From Mytilus galloprovincialis (taxonomy: Eukaryota; Mollusca; Bivalvia; Mytilida; Mytilidae): a stretch of DNA of 64,000 nt. Location: the NCBI RefSeq assembly GCF_965363235.1, contig NC_134845.1, positions 33,280,154 through 33,344,153 of the forward strand. Direction: 5' to 3'. Of the stretch, positions 39,901 through 50,100 are shown piece by piece (position 1 is the stretch's first letter; each line of letters opens with the position of its first letter). Made by a program: the position numbers and the translations under genes. Under the pieces are notes generated by a model, which had not been told where the DNA came from, made no database searches, and saw only the letters and a list, made by a program, of their open reading frames with translations.

Positions 39901-42900
39901 GGGAATAGGGAATAAGTAACGAATACTAGGTAACGAATAGGGAATAGGGAATAGGTAACGAATAGGTAACGAATAGGGAATAGGGAATAGGTAACGAATA
40001 GGTAACGAATAGGGAATAGGGAATAGGTAACGAATAGGTAACGAATAGGGAATAGGGAATAGGGAATAGGTAACGAATAGGTAACGAATAGGGAATAGGG
40101 AATAGGTAACGAATAGGGAATAGGGAATAGGGAATAGGTAACGAATAGGGAATAGGGAATAGGTAACCAACTTGACGTCCATAACTAATGACCCAATGTC
40201 AAATCTTAGCGTCTCCACAACTTCGCTTTCAACCATTGATATTCATAGAATTATATAAGAAGGTAAGATACCGTCTGTCATCAAATTGTGTTGTCTTTGT
40301 AATTTAAATGGAATGATCAATATAAAAGATAAAAGACAAAAGCTATTTTTATTAATTTGTGTAAATAGTTAGGACTGTAATAAGTATATCGGGGCGATTA
40401 TATTCTTTAATAACTTTTTGTTGACGGTAAATCTAAATTAGTCTTTGAAATATTGGACATTTTATGTAGAGAAATATATGTGGTAGACGTTCCCTTCTGT
40501 TCATGATGTTTCTTTACCGTATTCTCTCCATATATCTTTTTTTTCTAAACTTATTAGCGTACTTGCCTTGCGAGAAGGTCGTGTGTTCGCTCGGCTCCGA
40601 CCAACTAAATGATATGCATAAGTATTATAACTTATCTTTATAAACAGTACGTAAACCGAAAGACTGTGCAGACTTGGACCCTAAACGTGACCCTAGTGGA
40701 GTGTATAGAATATATCCATATGCCGGAAGTGGATTCAAGGTTTATTGTGATATGAAGACCGATGGTGGGCGCTGGACAGTAAGTTATATAAATATTGCTT
40801 AAATATCTACTCAATTTACAAAAAAAACAACTTTATATGGGTAAAATTATGAACTGTTAGATTCGGTCTGTGGTGTTTACAACAAAAATAATACAATACT
40901 TATATAAGCGAAGGAAACACCAAAGTACGCTACCGATAAATACGTTCATATCTGGGATTAAAAACAAAATCTATGTTCTCGCTAAGAGTGTTGTGTTCGT
41001 ACCGGCCGACAAAGCAGCCAACAATGTTGTCTTAACTGGACATATTTAAACACGTATGTCCTTAAAATGAAATTATACAATCACCTACATACAATACCTT
41101 ACACTCCACTTTCATGTCAATACCACATCTTAACTTATGGCCTTCAGATTTTTAGATGTTTAAGGAAAATTACGTGCTTTTGATGGTCCTTTTATTCGGT
41201 CAACAAGTTTTGACTTTTTCACTCTTTATACTACACTTTTAAACAATCTTATCAAACAAAAAAGTTCTATTTAATGTCATGGTCATCTGCAAAATCTGAT
41301 TATAAACTTGTTTGTTGCAAGTCATAAAAAGGTTTGTTTTTACCTAATATACTAGTATATGCTATATAGACTTACTTAATGTGTGTGATGAGATCATTAA
41401 AACCGTAAATTTTCTTCTTGTTGAATTTATGTACGTTTCGGCTATAATGTGAATTGACATGTTGTTGGTTTTCCTATGATCACACATTTTTCTCCTTTAA
41501 TATCAGACTTTTACCTTTCCTGTTATGAATTATAAACTCAGTACAAACCGGAATAAATTCTAACTAATAACTTCAACAACACTTACCAACTAATAACTTC
41601 AACAACACTTACCGTTATTTTGGGGATATTGTTTTTTGTAAGATACTCAAGAAATCTCAAAACATACTGCCGAAATTTACATAAAAGAGCTTACTTCATA
41701 TACATCAAATATTACATGTAACAGCAACAACGTTAATATTCTAAACTAAGAAAAGTTTTACACGAGAAAATCTACACAAAATTTTACGAGAATTTTCCTT
41801 CTTTGGACGGTGTAACGGTGGTTTTTTATATCCTAAGACGTTTGCTATGCCCGTATCTGTAGTGATATCTTTTGGCATTTTCAATGAATAAGCGTTATCT
41901 ATGTAATTATGTCAACTTTGATGTAGGTGATTTGCACATTTACGGTACTACAATCTCTCAAATACCTATATATTGCCATTGCATAAGGTCATATTTTCTC
42001 TAACTGTTAGAGAGGTCTTTATCCAAAATCCATTGGATGTTGGATGTGTACTGAATGATATTTTAGTCGTCGATACAAGATTTTTCTGCTGTAGCTCAGT
42101 GGCTGGCGTTGGTTTACGTCTGTTCTTTTCGTTTTTTGTAAATTATTTGGTTTTAATCTAGGCCGTTAGTATTCTCAATTAAATTATTTCATGTCGGGGC
42201 CTTTTATAGCCTACAATACGGTATTGGTTTTGCATAATTGTTGAAGGCCGTATGGTTACCTAAGGTGCTTCCATCCACTATATTTGACCTGAAGTGGATA
42301 GTTGTCTCACTGGTAATCATACCACATCTTCTTGAATTGTATAGAGGACAATTTGAATTGATTATCATCCTTCATTTTCAAAATTGGCGATCTCACACAC
42401 TTATTTCTAATATTCACACTTGGCAATCATAAATGAATAAAATATATATAACGATAATTGGAAGTGTGGATAGGGTATATCATTTGCACAAGAAAACTGG
42501 TTTTACCCAAACAGTTTATATAGCCTATCCAATGGATGGAGGATCTGTCGCATAGGTGTCACTTAATAAATCGACGTATTTATCAAAATTATTATTTCTG
42601 TGACTTAATCATACGATCCTTTATGAAAGATATTGAGCTTATATTATATGCAGTCAATTCAATCTTCATGCCTAATATATCATGTTCTAGATTCAACTGG
42701 CGAGGAAAGGTAACACTAGGCAATTGAAAGCTGAGTTTTTTAGTTCAGTCTAGGGGGCCGAGTGTTCTAAATCGAAGGACATAGTGCATGCGGTTTTGTT
42801 TCGGTTTCCCTATAGCATGAGTTCCAATCCTGGCAATGGGAAGAACAAAAATTTGCTAAAAATTGTTACATAAGATATTCAATAATCGGCACAAAGTCAC

Positions 42901-45419
42901 AATTTATTACACTTCTTAAAATGTGCAACATCATATAACATTTTGTGTGTATACACGCAAGATTTGTTTATCTTTGAACTTATTTCACATTTTATCCTTT
43001 TATTCAACAAATTTTGCATTTCATTATTCTTTTAAGGTTCTTATCAGACGAATGGATGGTTCTGAAAATTTCAATAAAAATTGGATAGGATATGAACATG
43101 GTTTTGGAGACTTAAATCGGGAATTCTGGTTAGGTAAGTCTATCAATTTAATATGTGTATCCTTTTCATGTTGGTTTTGCCATTTGATTGCGGACTTTCC
43201 GTTTTGAATATTCCACGGAGTATTCTTGTGGTTTTACTTTTTTTCAAGATACGACCAAGATGAAGGGCTACAATACAAGCGCAGTTTCTATAATAAATTT
43301 CGGTAATATTCTAATATTTGTATTGTTCTATTTTAAATACATAATGTTTCCCTTTTTATTTAATATATGGGTTATTTTTTTTTCTAAATACGAATTTTGA
43401 AATTGCAAAATTGATTTAAAGTTTCTAATTCAAACATCCCTTGCCATAAGAAAATCCAAAAAACAGTACTTATAGAACAACATATAAAAACTGCAATATT
43501 GAATCTCTTTTTTTTTTTTTTGATAGGTGGTGCAATATTTTGTCTCTTCTGTTACCATGTTCAAATGAAAAATAAGGGTTTTCAGAAGAGGTCTGACTAT
43601 ATAAAATTGAAAGCTTGTTTTTTGTATACAATTTGCTGGCTTTCAAAAGTAAAATCTTCTATATATATTCAGTCTGTGATATGATAGATTTTTTGTCAAT
43701 TTTCCATGGCGAATGCCTCAAAAAAATTGTTTTCAAAGATTATAGAAATTCATCTCACATCTTCCATAAGAAATTAAAAACAATATGCATAGGCGGTCTG
43801 AAAATAACTACATTTTTTTAAGATGACCAATATGGCAGTTAAGAATATTAATATTTGTTATGAGATAATCGATTTTATGTTATTCGTACTCAATTGTCAT
43901 ATTTCAAGTTTAGCAAAGTTAGATTCTAGTAATATTTTGTACACAATCCGTCCCTTTAGATTTTTAAATCCATCTTACTAGTATTTGGTTTTACGAAGAA
44001 TTTGATTTATAACGTCTTTTAAACAATAAACTCAACTTACATTTTTGAACACCAGATGAGCATAACCAGTTGACGAGCATAGAGGACTCATAATTCAAAA
44101 AGGTTTTGCCAAATACAGCTATAATAATCAACTCCTTGTGTAGAAAATGCTTAGTATTTTGAAGAATTAAAATTTGTGTATGAAGTTAATTCCTAATTAA
44201 GACCATATAAATGTCTTAATTGCCGATTTACTCTAGAGCTTCAAACTATTGCTTTTAAATCAATACTGCTTTTCAATAATAAATTAACCAAGGCTTCACC
44301 AGATATGTAATACGAGAAATACTTCGGCTCATTGAGAGCTAGATTTTTTAATTAAAATATTACGATGCAGATACAAAATCTTATGCGTAAATATGTTTTG
44401 ATTAACATGTTAAAGAAATTAAAGATAACCGTAACAGAGATTTCAAATGTTGTAATGCCAGTGCTATCGATTGGTGAAGAGAATTAAATATATATATATT
44501 ACTTAGGTAGGTTTCCGCACGTAGGATATGTTTTTCAAGAGTTCTAATCAAGTGATTAAATACGAACTGTTACTCCTATGGTTATATAAGGTAATAATTA
44601 TCTAAAATTAAACATCAAATGAGAAAAAAGATTTCACTTTTGTAGGAAACAAGTACCTCAATTTACTGACTTCAATTGGGAAAACTGAAATGAGGGTTGA
44701 CATGCAAAATTTTAAAAGTGACAAGAGGTATGCCAAATACTCAACATTCAAGATTGGAGATGCTGGATGTAAATATAAACTAACAGTCGGTGGATTTTCT
44801 GGAAATGCTGGTACGTAGGTTTAACCAAATTCAACGAATCAAATTACTAGCAAGCCCGTTACAAGTCCGATCTACGTAACGGAACAATAAAGAAATCTAG
44901 CTGGCACAACATAAATTTGAAGCCTTATAAATATGCTAGTCGGTTAATATTTTTTATACAAATATCATTTATGCTTATGTTTAAATTAGTATGTATTCTA
45001 CAAGGAGACAATAACCCAAACCATCAAAAGACTAGGACAGATACCTGCCATGTTCATATCCCACAGTAGGCAATTATCGTTTACACAAGTCATGTTCAGC
45101 TAAAAGATTGCTCTCAATATATCACACAAATAATATCATCAACAACTAATTCATTTCAGGCAATGCTTTTGCATATCACAATGGAATGAAGTTCTCAACA
45201 CCCGACCAAGACAATGATAATTCGAGTGGAAATTGTGCAAACGGGGGTAACAGAGTTGGTGGCGGTTGGTGGTACAACTCATGCGATACTGTCTGCTTCA
45301 CATTTTCATATGCCAACAATAATAAAGGTCTGACTGGGGAAGCACTAATACAATGGGATACATGGTCAAGTTCTGCGTATTCCTTGAAGTATGCTTCAAT
45401 GATGATACGAAGAGTTTAA
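21961..45419 (+). CDS. FReD-A: secreted fibrinogen-related domain protein
   Basis: Predicted secreted lectin-like protein of 279 aa. Six exons: 21961-22066, 22671-22751, 40648-40778, 43037-43133, 44646-44810, 45160-45419 (840 bp, intron phases 1,1,0,1,1). A signal peptide (MASCLSVFVVLTTLNVLVAS) is followed by ~45 residues shared with FReD-B ([16 protein letters not shown]) with no collagen or obvious coiled coil. The fibrinogen domain runs from KDCADLDPKRDPSGVYRIYP through [40 protein letters not shown] to SLKYASMMIRRV. The calcium-site motif DQDND is kept. The loop after it is unusual: WWYNSCDTVCFTFSYANN in place of the canonical C-H-x-SNLNG-x-Y. Such proteins recognise microbial surface sugars in molluscs. 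Intron 2 is 17.9 kb because it carries the foldback element at 23386-40182; the donor at its start (GTTTGA) is weak. An upstream in-frame ATG at 21877 exists, but the start chosen matches exon 1 of FReD-B exactly in length (106 bp). Confidence 0.88.
23377..23385 (+). repeat. Left target-site duplication of foldback element
   Basis: AACTAATGA lies immediately left of the inverted terminus. The identical nonamer is at 40183-40191, immediately right of the other terminus. Confidence 0.85.
23404..23700 (+). repeat. Tip minisatellite of left foldback arm
   Basis: Alternating units CCCTATT and CGTTACCTATT, in higher-order blocks of about 25-36 bp. The 11-mer CGTTACCTATT also occurs one to three times inside each ~170-bp unit deep in the arm, so tip and core share a building block. 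Open frames here read as repeats of PIPYSL/RYLF and are not proteins. Confidence 0.9.
24070..25100 (+). repeat. ~130-bp tandem units, left arm
   Basis: Eight units, each with a CCTGGGGGTCACCCC-like block, CTTGTAAACGGTCC, GATCCCCACCCCTAAACC, an ATATATTCTTGTA block and GGGACAATAAAACAAATC. Spacing between successive CCTGG blocks is about 132-135 bp. Two alternating subtypes differ in the piece before CTTGTAAACGG. Confidence 0.85.
25415..25735 (-). repeat. Dispersed repeat family B inside left foldback arm
   Basis: Reverse-oriented full-length family B copy. The mirrored copy is at 36510-36830. Because both arms carry it at the matching place, it was present before the arms became inverted copies, or it was spread by arm-to-arm conversion. 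Confidence 0.7.
25746..27734 (+). repeat. ~170-bp tandem units, outer part of left arm
   Basis: Eleven units marked by CGTTCCAGCGCTCGG at roughly 25920, 26090, 26268, 26441, 26608, 26786, 26964, 27130, 27310, 27493 and 27671. Each also has ACCCTGTTACCTATTCG, ACGTTTGTTGTACGTTGCAC and TGTCTCTGGTGGTAACAATG. Unit length varies from 167 to 178 bp, mainly with the number of CGTTACCTATT repeats. Confidence 0.88.
28725..29035 (-). repeat. Dispersed repeat family B copy
   Basis: Reverse-oriented copy starting at the ATGAGACAACTCTTCACAGG end, followed by GACCAAATGACACAGAAAT and CCATACCGTATAGTCAGCTA. It lies inside the 4.0-kb insertion and is independent of the mirrored copies in the arms. Confidence 0.7.
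29290..29830 (+). repeat. TGTC/CTGG microsatellite-minisatellite
   Basis: Long run of TGTCTGTC interspersed with TGGTGGTCTTG units of about 20-50 bp. It generates open frames on both strands (152 codons plus, 240 codons minus) that are repeat artefacts of Leu-Ser-Val-Cys or Arg-Gln-Thr-Asp composition. Confidence 0.85.
29835..31740. other. AT-rich sequence inside the 4.0-kb insertion
   Basis: No coding or RNA gene recognised. Short open frames at 31006-31209 and 31194-31415 (minus) lack support. Confidence 0.4.
31755..33142 (+). repeat. ~170-bp tandem units, inner part of left arm
   Basis: Seven further units in plus orientation, with marker blocks near 31869, 32036, 32203, 32376, 32706, 32888 and 33053. 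The last three are a diverged subtype (CGTTTCAGCGCT, TGTCGGTTCTTAGAGG). At 32525-32640 the pattern is interrupted by a GCAGCACTCGCACCCG stretch not seen in other units. Confidence 0.85.
33143..36475 (-). repeat. ~170-bp tandem units, right arm
   Basis: Nineteen units in minus orientation, from GAACGCTGGAACGGG near 33170 to the last near 36310. The switch from plus to minus orientation falls around 33142 with essentially no spacer, so this is the centre of the palindrome. Several 61-codon frames (34823, 35173, 36212) are the same satellite subtype read in one frame. Confidence 0.88.
36510..36830 (+). repeat. Dispersed repeat family B inside right foldback arm
   Basis: Mirror image of 25415-25735: GTTTAACCCCACCACATTAT, GGCCGTTAGTTTTGTTG, GGGCCTTTTATAGGTGACTG, TTGTCTCATTGGCAATTATA then a T-rich tail. 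The two mirrored copies differ at very few bases, which is the clearest local gauge of how young the palindrome is. Confidence 0.75.
37130..38420 (-). repeat. ~130-bp tandem units, right arm
   Basis: Ten units in minus orientation, with GTTTACAAG-type blocks at roughly 130-bp intervals and GGTTTAGGGGTGGGGAT in most units. Mirror of 24070-25100, with two more units than the left arm. Confidence 0.85.
38769..39840. other. 1.07-kb segment present only in right foldback arm
   Basis: The left arm goes from a CTT-rich run straight into ATTAATTAAAAAGGG; the right arm has 1.07 kb in between. It contains a degenerate tandem motif TTTCCATGGCAAC with GGCAGCCATTTTG-type follow-up at about 38942, 39055, 39175, 39345, 39468 and 39626, an AATAAT run near 39765, and an imperfect palindrome at 39803-39840 (ATGTCACCCGACATTGTCG). 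Both junctions fall in AATAA, so a microhomology deletion in the left arm is as likely as an insertion on the right. No coding capacity. Confidence 0.6.
39868..40168 (-). repeat. Tip minisatellite of right foldback arm
   Basis: Mirror of 23404-23700 (AATAGGGAATAGGTAACG units). The copy order differs slightly from the left tip, as expected for an array that slips easily. Confidence 0.9.
40183..40191 (+). repeat. Right target-site duplication of foldback element
   Basis: AACTAATGA, identical to 23377-23385 and directly next to the ACGTCCAT terminus. Confidence 0.85.
40550..40610 (+). repeat. Possible tRNA-derived SINE fragment
   Basis: TTAGCGTACTTGCCTTGCGA followed by GAAGGTCGTGTGTTCGCTCG resembles the A-box to B-box spacing of a tRNA-derived SINE head. 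It is truncated and lies 40 bp before exon 3 of FReD-A. Weak call. Confidence 0.3.
42095..42340 (+). repeat. Dispersed repeat family B, diverged copy
   Basis: Order of blocks matches other copies: GTAGCTCAGTGGCTGGCGTT, GGCCGTTAGTATTCTC, CGGGGCCTTTTATAGCC, GAAGGCCGTATGG and GGTAATCATACCACATCTTC. It is more diverged than the copies in the foldback arms. In FReD-A intron 3. Confidence 0.65.
42752..42850 (+). repeat. Possible tRNA-like SINE head or tRNA pseudogene
   Basis: GGGGGCCGAGTGTTCTAAAT resembles an A box of a class II tRNA (Leu/Ser type), and GAGTTCCAATCCTGGC resembles a B box about 70 nt further on, a long variable-arm spacing. The bases at the B box are off consensus, and no clean acceptor stem is seen, so a working tRNA is unlikely. 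Confidence 0.3.
44050..44170 (+). repeat. Dispersed repeat family A, diverged fragment
   Basis: Contains GCATAGAGGACTCATAATTC, then AAAAGGTTTTGCCAAATACAGC and an AATCAACTCCTTG block, matching the distal half of family A. In FReD-A intron 4. Confidence 0.45.
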
Positions 45420-45636
45420 TGTATCGAGAGGACATATTAAAGATAAATCTATCCACTAACAATAATTTTATAATCTATAAGTTAAAACTTATATATATAT
45501 CAAGACATCCGGCACCCAATGTATAAATGTTTATTATATTATCTATGATTTAATATTCCAATGCAATTTTTGGATATACCACATCCTTATTTAAAAAAAA
45601 ATCATAGTGCTTACAATATCCAAAAACAAACACTTT

Positions 45637-45907
45637 TACAGCCGATTTCATTGAGTGTATAGGCAAAGATAATATCTTTGGTTAGTTTGCTTGCAAGCTA
45701 AACCTAGAAGTCATTATTAGGTTAGGTAAACTACCCTCCTTTAAGAGTAGGCTAGTCCGACAGATAACCAATCCATCTGTCAGTAGGATTAGGCTACTTC
45801 GGAAGGAGGGTAATATACTTTACCTAACAATGACTTAACGATTTAGCTGGCAAGCAAGCTAACCAAAGATATTACATTTAGCTACACACTCAATGAAATC
45901 GGCTGTA
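45637..45907. mobile_element. 271-bp hairpin MITE
   Basis: Termini TACAGCCGATTTCATTGAGT and its inverted partner ACTCAATGAAATCGGCTGTA pair over most of the element; inner arms also pair (CTTTGGTTAGTTTGCTTGC / GCAAGCAAGCTAACCAAAG), as do AGGTAAACTACCCTCC-type blocks. TA at each end is consistent with a TA duplication, as in Tc1/mariner-derived MITEs. It sits 220 bp downstream of the FReD-A stop. Confidence 0.75.
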
Positions 45908-46589
45908 ATATACTTGTGAATAAATAAACTCTTGCAAATTCCAAGTTCAAAACCTCCAATATCACTGGTTTAACTTGAATTCCTTTTTATAATTATGTAA
46001 ATCGTGTCACTACATTTATGTATTGAGGAAAAGAATTGCAAGTTATGGTTAGAATCTTCTATGGTGGGCTGATGCACCAGGCGTTTTCAGATGTGTTTCC
46101 ATTTGCTCCTTTATCTTGATCAACTAAATTGAACGGTTCTTTTAAATGCTGTTTGTTTTTAACCCAAACACTCGTATGCTTTCCAATAGTCATTGATTAT
46201 GTTTCTTCCAGGTTTTATATTGTTCCTAGTTAATTTCCGTACAACGTAGCTCGATTTTCCACTTTGGCAACACACACTTTACTTCTTGTCTTTTTCACTT
46301 CCGGCGAACACTTACTGCCTTCTAAATGACGGCTTTTTTATTTGGGGTATTTTTCCGTTGTTTTTTTTTAATAATAAATGAATTTATTAAGCAATAAACC
46401 ATGAAAATGAAAATTTTCAAAATTGAGGTATTCATTGGATAAACTATTTTATTGACCTCTCTTTATTTAAAGATCAAATCACTTTTTTTTATTTTTGTCG
46501 TTGCTTTGCTGTCCTGTCTTAATGAAGTTTCCCCCCAGACCTTCTTTTATTCATATTAAAAATGTTACTTATGTTTTTCTTTTTATTCT

Positions 46590-46845
46590 TGTAGTAATTG
46601 TTAACCACAAAAGAGAGACCAAAAATACCAATTACAGGGTATCAAACTCATAAGTCGAAACAAACTGACAATGGCATGCAAAAAAGCAACATGAAAAATG
46701 ACTCCAAGACTAACAACAGTATACAAAGCAAAACATAGAAAGTTTAAGACTGCACAACCCGAACACAACCAAAAACCGGTTTATCTCAGAATCCTTCAAG
46801 GTTAATCAGATCCTGCTCCAAATGTGGCACCTGTAGTGTTTCTCA
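46590..46845 (+). repeat. Dispersed repeat family C
   Basis: Contains GTATCAAACTCATAAGTCG, AGACTGCACAACCCGAACACA, and ATCCTGCTCCAAATGTGGCA. A related stretch is at 20690-20815. Typical mussel interspersed repeat by my recollection; class unknown. It directly precedes the promoter region shared by FReD-B and the broken copy at 62500. Confidence 0.5.
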
Positions 46846-47073
46846 TGAAAATACACATACGATGAGAAGTCTAATTCGAGGAAATAGAGGACAGAATTGT
46901 GGTTACGAAAATTTGAACATATCCGTTGTCATCTGTGAAACAGATCTTTCAAAACAGTCAACCAGTATGATTTTCGTAAAATTCCAAGAACTTCAGAAAA
47001 GATCGTGTCTATGCCAATACTTCCCTGTTACCATCTGTTGCATCAGTCGTGTCACGCAAGGATATCTATGTAT

Positions 47074-47088
47074 TATAAAAGTATAAAA
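47074..47088 (+). promoter_or_regulatory. Candidate TATA boxes of FReD-B
   Basis: Two overlapping-range TATAAAA motifs (47074-47080, 47082-47088) lie 39-53 bp before the ATG. The second matches the spacing of the FReD-A TATA box. Confidence 0.45.
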
Positions 47089-47126
47089 TAGTGCCACATA
47101 AACGTTTCTAAAGTTGACAGTAAACA

Positions 47127-50100
47127 ATGGCAAGACATATTACCGTTACGATTATTTTTACTGCCTTAATTGTGTTGGTTGCATCGGATAATATTTCAAA
47201 CAAACACATGGTCAAGTCATCATCTGATTCTGGTAAGTTTTTAGTTTTTATGTGAACAATTGCCAGACAAAATGAAGAGATCATTTTCAACAGATCTTTG
47301 ACAGGAAATACATGGTTGTTATTTGCTCATTTTATGCACTTACTGTTCGATTTCTTCAAATGAATGATTTTGAATATGCATTACTAATACAACACATGTA
47401 TTGTCATGTTAACGATGTTCTTCAACGTTTTATACTTTTGGCTTTGTAAACTTCTGGTCACATTCATTCGATGGAATAAATTCCAGCAAAACATGCTTTA
47501 TCCCAGTGTTTTATCACGGCCTAATTTATAAAATAAAATGGCAATTAAAGACACCAAATATAATCGTTGGAAACCAACAGGCCCCTGACATGGGGCAGGC
47601 ATATGTAGAATATGGTGGGTTAAACATGTTTGCGAGAGCCCTATTCTTTCTTTAGCAGGGACAGCGGCTTATCAGGATAATATGAGAACTCACCAAAAAA
47701 AATTAATTGAAAAAGTCTTAACTCCTCGGATTGACACAAGGTTAATAAAAAAGAACCGAGAAAATGAAAGAAAGTACAACGTTTCGATCGGCGATTACTC
47801 ACAGTTACCAAACGTCAGTTCATCGCCAATTACACATAAAACATAAATATTGTTTCCCAGATTGAAATATCAATCAGTACACATTCAATGTGTTTAGTGT
47901 AAAGACCAGCCTTAGTATCGACAGGATGTGTTGAATCGTAAGTGTTCATTTGAGAATTGAATGCTTCTTTTTGTAAATTCATTTGAGTGTAAAAGCGTTG
48001 ACCGAAGTACATTTTGTATGAAGCGTGGATGATCATGAAAACACGATAAATATAAAGTGATTTTTTTCTTTTATCTACCTGTGCACTTTATTGTGCAAAC
48101 GTTTGTCTCATGTATGTTACAGTTCATGCAATTCATATTGAAATGAAGAATGACGCAATATTGCTATAAGCCAATCACAATAACGTGTTATAATGAAAAA
48201 TGCATCTAATGTTATCATAACTGTATAATATTTAGAAAAACATGTTTAGTTATTTACTTGGTTACCGATGTGCAACTCCATTTATATTTCGTCATATCTT
48301 CCAGGTGTTTGTTTCTATGGAGCGACTGCTGAAAGAGTTCTCAATATCTTAGCGACTGGGAAATTCAGATCAGTTGAACCTTCAGGTTAGTACATAATAT
48401 CAAAAGTTAAATTCGCAGTTTCTTTTAACGTTCAATTTGCAAAAGTAGGCAAGACAATAGAACAGTCTAATACAATCAAAGCACACCCGTTCTACATCAT
48501 ATAAAACTTTTTATCTTTTAGATCGAACGTTTTCGTTTACTTAACATTGTCATATGTCTCTTTTGACGTATTTCCTTCATTTTCTTCAATTCATTCACAT
48601 GATGTATAATAACTTTCTCTTTCGTTTATCTTACAGAACGTAAGCCGAAAGACTGCTCAGACTTGGACCCCAAACATCACATCAGTGGTGTGTATGCAAT
48701 ATATCCCACTGCTGGAAGGGGATTCAAGGTTTATTGTGATATGAAGACCGACGGCGGGCGCTGGACTGTGAGTTATCTGTGAATTTAACTTTTTCATACT
48801 TTTAAAATTTGATGAAAATTCAAGAATTTAATTTAATACGACTGGTATTCAACATGATAATTTTCCATTCTTTCACTTGCATATAAAACTTGCAAGTAAG
48901 TCTTAGCATGAACCTATAACAGCAGTAACGTATCTATGATTTTCAGAAATCAGGATGAGGAAGAACCTTCCTAAAAATAACAAGCATTTGTTGTCAAAAA
49001 TCAGAAAATTGTTTGATTTTGTTTTGTCTACAAACCCTCGCCTCAGCCTTCTGGACCACCATCCAATAAAAAACTAGGTAGCACTGATACCATGAACAAT
49101 AAGGTATATACATATCTAACCATAATTAATATATATTATATATAATATGTAAAAAAAAAACTGTAAATATTAAAAGGGTCCATCTTTACAGATCAAAATG
49201 TGAAAGCATTCTTACAACAAAATCACATTTATATATTATTGTTTGGAACTTACACATGTGATACATAGAATCAAACAAAACACTAATTGAAATTAACACA
49301 TCTAATGTGGGTTTTTCGGGCAAGCAGTAACCTGATATATCTTTAACATTCCAAGGTTCTTATCAGACGAATGGATGGTTCTCAGAATTTCAATAAAAAT
49401 TGGATAGAATATGAAAATGGTTTTGGAGATTTAAAACGAGAATTTTGGTTAGGTAAGTCAAGCACTATATTTTCTTTTAGTCTAAACGTTTGTTAGTTGT
49501 TTTTAAAGGTTTAACATAAACTTGTGTGTCTTTTAATTTCGTACCATTTATTATACGGTTTACAACATCAATTTACCATTTTACACTTTATCTTATCTCG
49601 AGGTTCCACTGACATTTTTCTTAGAATCTGTTATACTCTGTGGGTTCCATTTAAAGCATGTGTATTTCATGAATTTGTGTGTATTTATCCGAAACTAGTT
49701 TGAAAAATGTAGGGAACAGTGTTTAACAAGTCACTATAATGCACATCAAGAATTAAACAAAACTTGTGTTATTCCATAACACCTTAGGATTGTCACTAAC
49801 TACATATTTATGGAATAGCTAGATATAACATCAAATTGAGAAAGGAAATTATTAACAAGCGTAACATCAGACACAAAGGAATAGTCAGTACGCAAAGAAA
49901 CAAATTCCTCGCTAAAATATCCAATGGTCGTATTCCATACTTGTATTAAAGTCGGCGCTGCCTCTTTGAATGTTTAACCGATACCTACTGAAATTTGTTT
50001 GACCGTTCTAAAATGCTGCACCTTGACACATCATAGATATATAGAATAAAGATAATAATGAAAAATGTTTTCCCCGTGTTTTCTAGGAAACAAATATCTT

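Larger units (their letters stand above)
23386..40182. mobile_element. Giant foldback (FB-like) transposable element, about 16.8 kb
   Basis: Both ends read ATGGACGTCAAGTTGG inward as perfect inverted termini, and the whole block is flanked by the 9-bp direct repeat AACTAATGA. Arm order from each tip: minisatellite with PyCTATT units (23404-23700 / 39868-40168); a single-copy block including a CTT-rich stretch (23700-24060 / 38430-38768); ~130-bp tandem units (24070-25100, 8 copies / 37130-38420, 10 copies); a single-copy block with a family B repeat (25100-25745 / 36476-37125); ~170-bp tandem units meeting head to head near 33142. By eye the arms differ at roughly one base in a hundred in the parts compared, and an 85-codon shadow frame differs by one residue between arms. 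Drosophila FB elements have the same features: arms made of nested tandem repeats and 9-bp duplications. Mutator-like elements also make ~9-bp duplications and are the main alternative. No transposase is seen, so it would be non-autonomous. The left arm carries a 4.0-kb insertion; the right arm has a 1.07-kb extra segment. Confidence 0.82.

Noticed and set aside
23386-40182. Long-arm element considered as an LTR retroelement
   Set aside because: The arms are inverted, not direct; no gag, pol or primer-binding site; the 9-bp duplication is longer than usual for LTR elements.
42752-42850. Functional tRNA gene
   Set aside because: B box is off consensus and no convincing acceptor or anticodon stem could be drawn.
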